Part shown: one piece after another, positions 26,843-33,172 of the stretch | Layout of the letters: every line of letters starts with the position of its first letter | How positions within the stretch are numbered: position 1 is the first letter of the stretch | Assembly: GCF_022429625.1 (NCBI RefSeq) | Contig: NZ_CP092483.1 | Location: forward strand, 1 to 64,000 | Direction of reading: 5' to 3' | Source of the DNA: Devosia lacusdianchii | GTDB lineage: Bacteria > Pseudomonadota > Alphaproteobacteria > Rhizobiales > Devosiaceae | Length of the DNA: 64,000 nt | Made by a program: the position numbers and the translations under genes | The notes under the pieces: model-generated | What the model was told of the DNA's origin: nothing | The model's input: only the letters and a program-made list of their open reading frames with translations | Database searches by the model: none

Positions 26843-27457
26843 TCAGCTATGGGCGAAAATGTCGGTTTCTTCCCAACCGAGCAGATCGAGTTCGCAGCGC
26901 GTCTTGAGGAAGTCGAAGCATTGCTGCGCCAGCTCGGTGCGACCTTCGCGCCGCAGCATGCGGTCGAGATGGCGCTTGAGATCATGCAGATAGAGCACGT
27001 CAGACGCGGCATAATCGAGCTGGGCGTCGCTGAGCTTCTCGCCACCCCAATCCGAGCTCTGCTGCTGCTTGGACAGGTCGATATTGAGCAGTTCGCGCAC
27101 CAGATCCTTGAGACCGTGCCGATCAGTATAGGTGCGCACCAGCTTGCTGGCGATCTTGGTGCAATAGACCGGACCGGCAACGACGCCGAAGCGGTTCTTG
27201 AGCACGGCGACATCGAAGCGCGCATAGTGGAAAATCTTGGTGACGCCGGGGTCGCTGAGCAGCTTCACCAGGTTCGGCGCCTCGGCCGCGTCCTGCGGAA
27301 TCTGCACCACATCGGCGCTGCCATCGCCTGGCGAGAGCTGGACGACGCACAAGCGATCCCGATGCGGCATGAGGCCCATGGTCTCGGTGTCGATAGCGAC
27401 TTCGCGGCCGTAATTGGACAGGTTGGGCAGGTCGCCCCGGTGCAGTCTTATGGCCAT
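26843..27457 (-). CDS. rnd: RNase D-like 3'-5' exonuclease (DEDDy)
   Basis: A 204-residue protein with only the DEDD exonuclease domain: Asp23 and Glu25 in AIDTETMGL, Asp in HYARFDVAVL, and Tyr/Asp in YAASDVLYL. It lacks the HRDC domains of E. coli RNase D, as is normal for the short alphaproteobacterial form. The expected role is trimming of structured RNA 3' ends. ATG at 27457 (AIRLHRGDLPNL) is preferred; the 48-codon extension runs into a palindromic repeat. It is the first gene of the rnd-lptCAB series. Confidence 0.9.
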   Translation of the reverse strand: MAIRLHRGDLPNLSNYGREVAIDTETMGLMPHRDRLCVVQLSPGDGSADVVQIPQDAAEAPNLVKLLSDPGVTKIFHYARFDVAVLKNRFGVVAGPVYCTKIASKLVRTYTDRHGLKDLVRELLNIDLSKQQQSSDWGGEKLSDAQLDYAASDVLYLHDLKRHLDRMLRREGRTELAQQCFDFLKTRCELDLLGWEETDIFAHS

Positions 27458-27561
27458 GAAAATCTCGGACGTTTGCGTTCGCACCCTGATGACACAGCAA
27501 AGGGGCATTGGAAAGGCGGGCGGAGGCAGTGGGCGTGGCGCGTATCCTGCGTTTAGCGCGG

Positions 27562-27668
27562 TGTCATTCCGGCGCAGGCCGGAATCCATGCGGTGGGCCA
27601 TCCATAAGCAGGATGATGCGTGTCACCACGGACATGGATCCCGGCCTGCGCCGGGATGACATCGGGAT
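27562..27668. repeat. Dispersed palindromic repeat, family C, long copy
   Basis: Left hairpin GTCATTCCGGCGCAGGCCGG and right hairpin ATCCCGGCCTGCGCCGGGAT are separated by about 50 bases and are partly complementary to each other. The right arm plus GACATCGGG matches the short copy at 2439-2467. It lies between the tRNA-Leu terminator and the RNase D gene. Confidence 0.85.
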
Positions 27669-27730
27669 GGGGTGAGCCAAGGCTTCTTCCAACGGTCACC
27701 ATGCCAAACGCCGCTCATGGCGCGCCGCCA

Positions 27731-27770
27731 AAAACCAAAACCCCGGCCACGACATCAGTCGTGACCGGGG
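27731..27770 (-). terminator. Rho-independent terminator after tRNA-Leu
   Basis: On the minus strand CCCCGGTCACGAC pairs with GTCGTGGCCGGGG around TGAT and is followed by TTTTGGTTTT. It begins nine bases past the CCA end of the tRNA. Confidence 0.9.
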
Positions 27771-27778
27771 TCAAATCT

Positions 27779-27863
27779 TGGTGCCCAGAAGAAGACTCGA
27801 ACTTCCACACCTTGCGGTACACGGACCTGAACCGTGCGCGTCTACCAATTCCGCCATCTGGGC
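27779..27863 (-). tRNA. tRNA-Leu (anticodon CAG)
   Basis: An 85-base class II tRNA with the CCA end encoded. The acceptor stem is GCCCAGA with TCTGGGC, the D-arm has GAATTGGTAGACGC, and the anticodon stem CACGG/CCGTG holds loop TTCAGGT with anticodon CAG, which reads CUG. A long variable arm and a T-arm with loop TTCGAGT follow. The discriminator is A, as expected for tRNA-Leu. A terminator lies directly downstream. Confidence 0.97.
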
Positions 27864-27938
27864 AGGCGCGGTGTAACTAGGGGCACCGCCGCCCGATGTC
27901 AATGCGCTCTGATCGCTTTCTTGGCGCTTTCCTCGTGC

Positions 27939-28301
27939 CTACCAATTGGCGCCGTCCCAGTGCTTGATGGTGCTGCGATCGACCGGCGGCGCGTCATCCA
28001 GGCAATTGACGTTGATCATGACAAGCTCGTTGCCCTTGCCGTCGGAGCCGCGCGCGAACGATTCGATGCCGCAGGTCTTGCAGAACAGGTGATCGATCGT
28101 ATCGGTATTGAAGTGGAAGAGCGTCAGCGAGTCCTCCCCGCTTTCCAGCGTGAAATTGGCTGCGGGCAGGGATTGCATCACCCAGCCCAGGCGCCGGCAG
28201 CGCGAGCAGTTGCAGTCGCCCATCGAACTGAGTTCGGTCGTGGCGGTGTAGCGCACCGCGCCGCAATGGCATTGGCCATGGTATGTCTTGATGTCGGGCA
28301 A
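27939..28301 (-). CDS. GFA-family (CENP-V/Mss4-like) zinc protein
   Basis: A 120-residue member of the glutathione-dependent formaldehyde-activating enzyme family. The zinc ligands are visible: Cys11 and Cys13 in GQCHCGAVRY, Cys30, Cys32 and Cys35 in DCNCSRC, and Cys74 and Cys77 in FCKTCG. Most members have no proven enzyme activity, so a formaldehyde role is not assumed. The start is TTG at 28301 because GGAGG lies five bases upstream and the conserved region starts at once; no ATG fits. A LexA-type box lies 23 bases upstream, so it may belong to the SOS response. Confidence 0.82.
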   Translation of the reverse strand: MPDIKTYHGQCHCGAVRYTATTELSSMGDCNCSRCRRLGWVMQSLPAANFTLESGEDSLTLFHFNTDTIDHLFCKTCGIESFARGSDGKGNELVMINVNCLDDAPPVDRSTIKHWDGANW

Positions 28302-28323
28302 TGCTGCCTCCCTCGCTTCATAC

Positions 28324-28338
28324 GAACAAAACAAGAAC
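28324..28338. promoter_or_regulatory. LexA-type SOS box
   Basis: GAACAAAACAAGAAC is an exact GAAC-N7-GAAC direct repeat (GTTC-N7-GTTC on the minus strand), the alphaproteobacterial LexA consensus. It lies 23 bases before the TTG start of the GFA-family gene and about 105 bases before the divergent NDUFA9-like gene. Binding is inferred from the match. Confidence 0.7.
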
Positions 28339-28346
28339 AAACAGGC

Positions 28347-28440
28347 GGCGGAGTCAAGCGGATTCGAGCCCGCGGCCCTCGACAGCGGCAGCGCCCATGC
28401 GTTAGAAGCGGGAACGATTACGCCTCGTTTGCCGGAGCCC
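28347..28440 (-). other. tRNA-like 3' half, possibly a tRNA relic
   Basis: On the minus strand GCGGG-CTCGAAT-CCGCT folds like a T-arm and is followed by TGACTCC and GCC, as in the 3' end of a tRNA-Ser. Upstream, a CTTCTAA heptamer resembles an anticodon loop. I could not pair the 5' acceptor strand or an anticodon stem, so it is not a functional tRNA as read. It could be a relic, an old attachment site, or chance. Confidence 0.3.
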
Positions 28441-28443
28441 CGC

Positions 28444-29430
28444 ATGGATAGCCTAGAACCCAAACTCGTCACCATTTTCGGCGGCTCGGGCTTTGTCGGC
28501 ACCCAGTTGGTGCAGCAGCTGGCGCGTCGGGGTCACCGCATCCGCGTCGCCGTGCGCCGGCCCGATCTGGCCGGTCCCACGCGCATGTTCGGTGGCGTTG
28601 GGCAGATTCAGCCGATCCAGGCCAATATCCGCAATGTGCCGTCGATCCAGCGCGCCGTGGCCGGTGCCGATATCGTCATCAATCTAGTGGGCATTGGCTA
28701 CCGCAAGGGCAAGCAGACCTTCGATACCGTGCATGTCGATGGCGCCGCGGCCGTCGCCCGGGCCGCCAAGGCCGCCGGCGCCAGCACCCTGGTGCATATG
28801 TCGGCGCTGGGCATTGATGCTGCGTCCAAGGTCAGCGCTTACGCCGCCAGCAAGCTGGACGGCGAGGCCGCCGTGCATGCGGCATTCCCAGAGGCGGTGA
28901 TCATTCGTCCCTCGATCATCTTCGGGCAGGATGATGGTTTCTTCAATCTGATGGGCATGCTGACGCGCCTGTTCCCGGTCATGCCGCTCATTGGCGGCGA
29001 GTCGCGCTTCCAGCCGGCTTTTGTCGGCGACGTGGCCGAGGCTTTCGCGCTGGCTGCCGAAGGCAGGGTCAAGCCAGGCCGCATCTATGAGCTGGGCGGG
29101 CCGCAGGTCGAGACCCACAGGGCGCTGCTGGAACGCGTGCAGCGCGAGGCCCTGCGCACAAGGCCGCTGCTGCCCCTGTCGCCGGGTATCGCCAAACTCC
29201 TGGCGCTGCCCTTCGCCATCCTGCCCTATCCGCCGCTGCTGACATCGGATCAGGTCGACCTGCTCGGCTTCGACAATGTGGTGTCCGATGCCGCCATCAA
29301 GGACAAGCGGACCTTCGCCGCGTTCGGCATTACGCCGACTTCGATGGATACGATCCTGCCGACCTATATGTGGCGCTTCCGCAAGCACGGCCAGTTCGAC
29401 AAGCCTGCCGCCCACGGCACCGCGGCCTAG
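28444..29430 (+). CDS. NDUFA9-like NAD(P)-binding protein (complex I-associated, atypical SDR)
   Basis: A 328-residue Rossmann-fold protein of the atypical short-chain dehydrogenase group. The dinucleotide motif GGSGFVG is at residues 13-19, followed by the basic VAVRRP (NADP-type) region and VINLVGIGY. The pattern YAASKLDGE replaces the usual catalytic YxxxK. Alphaproteobacterial relatives are the counterparts of the mitochondrial complex I accessory subunit NDUFA9; the bacterial role is not established. ATG at 28444 is the family start; the longer open frame crosses a LexA box and a tRNA-like sequence. It is divergent from the GFA gene. Confidence 0.85.
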   Translation: MDSLEPKLVTIFGGSGFVGTQLVQQLARRGHRIRVAVRRPDLAGPTRMFGGVGQIQPIQANIRNVPSIQRAVAGADIVINLVGIGYRKGKQTFDTVHVDGAAAVARAAKAAGASTLVHMSALGIDAASKVSAYAASKLDGEAAVHAAFPEAVIIRPSIIFGQDDGFFNLMGMLTRLFPVMPLIGGESRFQPAFVGDVAEAFALAAEGRVKPGRIYELGGPQVETHRALLERVQREALRTRPLLPLSPGIAKLLALPFAILPYPPLLTSDQVDLLGFDNVVSDAAIKDKRTFAAFGITPTSMDTILPTYMWRFRKHGQFDKPAAHGTAA

Positions 29431-29456
29431 CCAAGGATCGGTGGTGCCGTGGTGGT

Positions 29457-29588
29457 CTATTCGGTGACCACGATCAGCGCCAGGCCGCCCAGTATCGTCA
29501 GAGCGCCGTAAAGCAACAGCCCGCGCAGCCCTTTGGGCGGCCCGGGCTTTTTGCCTTGTGGCGAGTTATCCGATGACGGGATGCGCAT
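29457..29588 (-). CDS. 43-residue single-span membrane protein
   Basis: A short open frame with a good ribosome binding site, GGAGG, five bases before ATG at 29588. The product has a polar, Pro/Lys-rich first half (residues 1-20) and one hydrophobic helix (about residues 23-41, LLLYGALTILGGLALIVV) before a two-residue tail. It is convergent with the NDUFA9-like gene, 26 bases apart. No function can be assigned; the start signal and the clean membrane helix argue that it is real. Confidence 0.6.
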   Translation of the reverse strand: MRIPSSDNSPQGKKPGPPKGLRGLLLYGALTILGGLALIVVTE

Positions 29589-29669
29589 GCTTTCCTCCCA
29601 GATTAGACTATCCCGCAGCTAAAACGCGCGACGCACCATTGCGTTCCCCAGCACTCAAAAAACAATCGT

Positions 29670-29735
29670 AAGATATATCTTGAAATCGCCGAAATGCCGC
29701 ACGACCTTCTGTGTCAATGCAAACCAAGATATATC
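29670..29735. promoter_or_regulatory. Two PadR-type operator sites
   Basis: AAGATATATCTT at 29670-29681 is a perfect palindrome. AAGATATATC recurs at 29726-29735, directly before the ribosome binding site of the PadR gene. The shared half-site and the position suggest autoregulation by PadR. Confidence 0.6.
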
Positions 29736-29746
29736 GGAGACCCATC

Positions 29747-30478
29747 ATGGGAAATTATTGGAGAGACGGCGAGCCCAACTGGCGCCGCATGGAAGCCATG
29801 GCCCGTCGTGGCTGGGGGCGTTTTGCCCAAGGCATCGAAAGCGGTGAAGGCTGGGGCAATATGGGCGGCAATTTCCGCATCGGCCGTATGCTCGCCTCGG
29901 GCGACCTGCGGCTCGTGGCCCTGTTCCTCATCGAACAGCAGCCCCGTCACGGCTATGACCTGATCAAGGCCATCGAGGAAAAGTCGGCGGGCTTCTATAC
30001 GCCCAGCCCCGGCATCGTCTATCCGGCGCTGACCTTTCTCGAGGAAGCCGGCTACGTGACCTCGGAAGCCGATGGCAACAAGAAGCTCTATACCATCACC
30101 GAGGAAGGCCGGGCGCACCTGGCCGACAATCGTGAAGCCATCGAATCGACCCTGGCCTTCCTGGCCAAGGCCGGCGAGCAGATGGCCCGCTTCCGCGAAT
30201 TCGCCAAGGCCGACTGGCCGTTCAGCCGCGGCGAAGGCCCCGATTTCGGCGATCGCCCGCCCCATCGCGGTCCCGGCTGGGGTCCCGGCCGTGGGCCTGA
30301 TACCGACCGCGATCTCAAGGACGTGGTGCCCGAACTCAACGATGCCCGTCGTGACCTCAAGGCCGCGTTGAAGAAGGCGCGCGGGGCATCGGAGGACCAG
30401 CAGCGCCATGCCGCCGAAATCCTCAAGCGCGCCGCTGCCGAGATCGAGGCGCTGGGCGAAGACGACGTCGACATCTGA
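29747..30478 (+). CDS. PadR-family transcriptional regulator
   Basis: A 243-residue regulator. An unusual aromatic, Gly-rich N-terminus (about 45 residues, NYWRDGEPNWRR...GNMGGNF) precedes the PadR winged helix: LRLVALFLIEQQPRHGYDLIKAIEE and YTPSPGIVYPALTFLEEAGYV in pattern (about 53-110). The C-terminal third has a Pro/Gly-rich linker and a helical acidic tail that could dimerise. ATG at 29747 is chosen for GGAGA seven bases upstream. Repeated AAGATATATC sites before the gene suggest autoregulation. The regulated target is unknown; the 43-residue membrane protein on its left is the nearest candidate. Confidence 0.88.
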   Translation: MGNYWRDGEPNWRRMEAMARRGWGRFAQGIESGEGWGNMGGNFRIGRMLASGDLRLVALFLIEQQPRHGYDLIKAIEEKSAGFYTPSPGIVYPALTFLEEAGYVTSEADGNKKLYTITEEGRAHLADNREAIESTLAFLAKAGEQMARFREFAKADWPFSRGEGPDFGDRPPHRGPGWGPGRGPDTDRDLKDVVPELNDARRDLKAALKKARGASEDQQRHAAEILKRAAAEIEALGEDDVDI

Positions 30479-30489
30479 GCCCCGCGCCC

Positions 30490-30608
30490 TCAGTCGACAC
30501 CCTCCCCCTTGTGGGGAGGGATCAAGGGTGGGGGTGGGTGTGCCCGGATATCGGGGCTCCCATCACCCCCTCCCAGCCTCCCCCGTCAAGGGGGAGGTGC
30601 CGTCCGGT
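30490..30608. repeat. Dispersed repeat, family B, copy 2
   Basis: Nearly identical to 10711-10830 over about 118 bases, including the CCCGGATATCGGGGCTC core. It lies between the PadR gene and the SpdH-like gene. Confidence 0.85.
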
Positions 30609-30707
30609 GATTGCGGATCGTTCGTACCTCTTCCAAAGATTGTCTTCCCTCAAAATTCCCGGCATGTTCTCCCGCAAAACACGGTAACTCGTTGAGGGAG
30701 AAACCAA

Positions 30708-32675
30708 ATGTCGCTGTCCGAGCGCGATCGCCTGTTGGGCATGGATCGCCCGATCACCCGTCGTGACTTTCTCAATGGCGTTGCTCTCGCCGCGGCCGGC
30801 ATAGCCGCCACGGCTTTGCTGCCGGGCACGGCGCATGCCGCCCGCGCCGCCTATCCGCCGCATAAGGCCGGCCTGCGCGGCCACAGCGAAACCGCGATGA
30901 ACATCATGCACGCGGTGCGCGACGGCACCTTCTGGAATAGCGCACCCGCTGTCACCGATACCGGCGAAAGCTACGATCTGGTCGTGGTCGGCGGCGGCAT
31001 TTCAGGGCTCACGGCAGCGCGGCTCTACCAGCGGCAGATGCCGTCAGCCAAAATCCTCATCCTCGAGAACAATGACGACTTCGGCGGCCATGCGCGGCGC
31101 AACGAATTCATCGCCAGCAACGGCAAGACCATTATCGGCTATGGCGGTAGCCAGTCGCTGCAAACACCCTCCTACTTCTCGCCGCTGGTCAAGGACGTGC
31201 TCGCCGATATCGGCGTGCAGTACGAAAAGTTCGAGGACTATTACGACGACGAATGGCACGAGGCGCGTGGCCTGGGCGACGCGATCCTGTTCAGAGGCGC
31301 GGACTGGGGCGGTGACGACGTACTGGTCATGACAGGCGAGCTGGCCGCTGACTGGGTTCCAAACACCCCGCTCAACGACACGGCCAAGGCCAATCTCATC
31401 GAGCTGATGGACAACCCGCCCGACTATCTTGCCGGCAAGAGCCGCGAGGAGAAGTTCGAGCTTCTGTCAAAAACCACCTATGCCGATTTCCTGACCGAGA
31501 TCTGCGGCTACGATGCGCAGGTGGTCAAATTCCTGCAGCATTCGACCGAGGCCTATTTCGGCATGGGCGCCGAAGGCACCACGGCGCTCGACGCCTGGGG
31601 CAATTGGAGCCCCGGCTTTGGCGGGCTCGATCTGGGCGACATGCCCTACAAGACCATGAGCCCCTCCGGCCGCCTCGCCCTCACCGATCCCGACCCCTAT
31701 ATCTACCACTTCCCCGACGGCAATGCCGGCGTGGCCCGTTCGCTGGTGCGCACCATGATTCCGGCGGCTCTGCCCGGATCGACCATGGAAGACCTGGTGA
31801 CGACGCCGGTCGACTATGCGCTGCTCGATGTCGATGGCAACGACGTCAGGCTGCGCCTCAACGCCTCGGTGGTCCGCGTCAAGCATGACGGCGAGCCGGG
31901 CTCAGCCGACAGCGTCACGCTGACCTATGTCGAAGGCGACAGCCTCAAATCGGTCACGGCGGGCCAGGTCGTGCTCGCTTGCTGGCACCGGGTCATCCCG
32001 TACCTCACCGACGAACTCGATACGGCGCAGATCGAAGCGCTCAACGATCAGCACAAGGTGCCGCTGATCTATACCAATGTGCTGCTGCGCAATTGGGAAG
32101 CGCTGGATAAGGCCAAGATCGCCGGCTTCTCCGATCCCGGCGGCTTCTGGAAGGGTGTCGAGATCGACTTCCCGGTGTCGATGGGCGATTACAAATTCGC
32201 CGACGTGCCGGCCGATCCGGTCGTGCTGCATCTGTCGAAAATCCCGCTGACCGGCGACGCCACCATGAGTGCCCGCGAACAGGCGGCGGCCGGCCGGTTC
32301 GAACTGACCCAGATCAGCTTCGAGGATATGGAGCGCGAAATCCGCGACATGCTGCAGCGGGCGCTGGGCAGTTTCGGCTTCGACGCGGCCCGCGATATCG
32401 AGGCCATAACCTGCAATCGCTGGAGCCACGGCTACGCGCTCGAATATATGCGGCCCTGGGACCAGTTCTGGCCCGATGGTCCGCTGCCGATCGAGACGGC
32501 AAGAAAACCCTGGGGCCGCATCGCCATCGCCAATTCCGACTCGGGCGCCTATGCCTATGTGCATTCGGCGATCGATCAGGCAGCCCGGGCCGTACACGAC
32601 CTGCTCGGCGACAAGGCGACACTGACCGACTATAGCAAATTCCCCGGTCCGCCGCGCGACATGCTAGGGCTCTAA
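30708..32675 (+). CDS. SpdH-like FAD-dependent amine oxidase, Tat-exported
   Basis: A 655-residue flavoprotein. The N-terminus has LGMDRPITRRDFLNG with twin arginines at 18-19 and a hydrophobic stretch ending TAHA, a Tat signal peptide for export of a folded cofactor protein. The FAD motif VVVGGGISGLTAARLY lies at about 92-107, and a C-terminal GRIAIANSDSGAYAYVHSAIDQA stretch completes the site. Size and the LGMDRxIxRRDFLNG start match spermidine dehydrogenase (SpdH) of Pseudomonas and its relatives. The substrate here is inferred, not shown. It is monocistronic and convergent with the DUF1761 gene, with stop codons overlapping. Confidence 0.8.
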   Translation: MSLSERDRLLGMDRPITRRDFLNGVALAAAGIAATALLPGTAHAARAAYPPHKAGLRGHSETAMNIMHAVRDGTFWNSAPAVTDTGESYDLVVVGGGISGLTAARLYQRQMPSAKILILENNDDFGGHARRNEFIASNGKTIIGYGGSQSLQTPSYFSPLVKDVLADIGVQYEKFEDYYDDEWHEARGLGDAILFRGADWGGDDVLVMTGELAADWVPNTPLNDTAKANLIELMDNPPDYLAGKSREEKFELLSKTTYADFLTEICGYDAQVVKFLQHSTEAYFGMGAEGTTALDAWGNWSPGFGGLDLGDMPYKTMSPSGRLALTDPDPYIYHFPDGNAGVARSLVRTMIPAALPGSTMEDLVTTPVDYALLDVDGNDVRLRLNASVVRVKHDGEPGSADSVTLTYVEGDSLKSVTAGQVVLACWHRVIPYLTDELDTAQIEALNDQHKVPLIYTNVLLRNWEALDKAKIAGFSDPGGFWKGVEIDFPVSMGDYKFADVPADPVVLHLSKIPLTGDATMSAREQAAAGRFELTQISFEDMEREIRDMLQRALGSFGFDAARDIEAITCNRWSHGYALEYMRPWDQFWPDGPLPIETARKPWGRIAIANSDSGAYAYVHSAIDQAARAVHDLLGDKATLTDYSKFPGPPRDMLGL

Positions 32676-33073
32676 CGCCAGAGCCCCAGGATCAGGCCCA
32701 TCACCGCAAAGCCAATGGTGAGGTAGCCGCCATTGATCAGGAAGTAGCTGAGCGGCCGGCGCTCGAACAGGGTGAGCACGCCGACGCTCAGCGCCGCCCA
32801 GCCGAAACCGGCGGCAATGGCGGCGCCGATAGCGAAACCGAGTGTTACCTCGGGCCCGGCGAGAAAGAAGGCGAGATTGGCGGCCATGATCAGCGTCAGC
32901 ACAAACGCCGCGCCGAAAATCATGGGCACATTGCCCTTGGCGCGGTCGGCATCGCTGAGATTGGCGGCGCGCTGCCACGCCTTGTCGAACAGCAGCGGCG
33001 AATACCAGAGGCCGCCAATGACGAACATCGAAAGGGCCGCGGCGATTACCGCCAGCCAGTTGACCATGGGCAT
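32672..33073 (-). CDS. DUF1761 family membrane protein
   Basis: A 133-residue protein with four hydrophobic segments: near residues 4-24, about 53-73, 76-98 and 112-131. The start VNWLAVIAAALSMFVIGGLWYSP and the following basic loop are typical of DUF1761, whose function is unknown. ATG at 33073 has GGAGGA six bases upstream. It is convergent with the SpdH-like gene, and its stop overlaps that gene's stop. Confidence 0.82.
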   Translation of the reverse strand: MPMVNWLAVIAAALSMFVIGGLWYSPLLFDKAWQRAANLSDADRAKGNVPMIFGAAFVLTLIMAANLAFFLAGPEVTLGFAIGAAIAAGFGWAALSVGVLTLFERRPLSYFLINGGYLTIGFAVMGLILGLWR

Positions 33074-33151
33074 GTCGTTCCTCCCCAATGCCGATCCGCA
33101 GCCAGCAAATCCCTGCAATGGTTGGCTGACAAGGGCCTTCGCAGGTCCATG

Positions 33152-33163
33152 CTAACATGTTAG
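33152..33163. promoter_or_regulatory. Palindrome before the D-lactate dehydrogenase-like gene
   Basis: CTAACATGTTAG is a perfect 12-base palindrome ending nine bases before the ATG at 33173, where a ribosome binding site is otherwise not obvious. It may be an operator for an unlinked regulator. Confidence 0.45.
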
Positions 33164-33172
33164 TTCTCAGTC

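Noticed and set aside
28347..28440. Functional tRNA gene
   Set aside because: The acceptor and anticodon stems do not pair, so only a tRNA-like 3' half can be supported.
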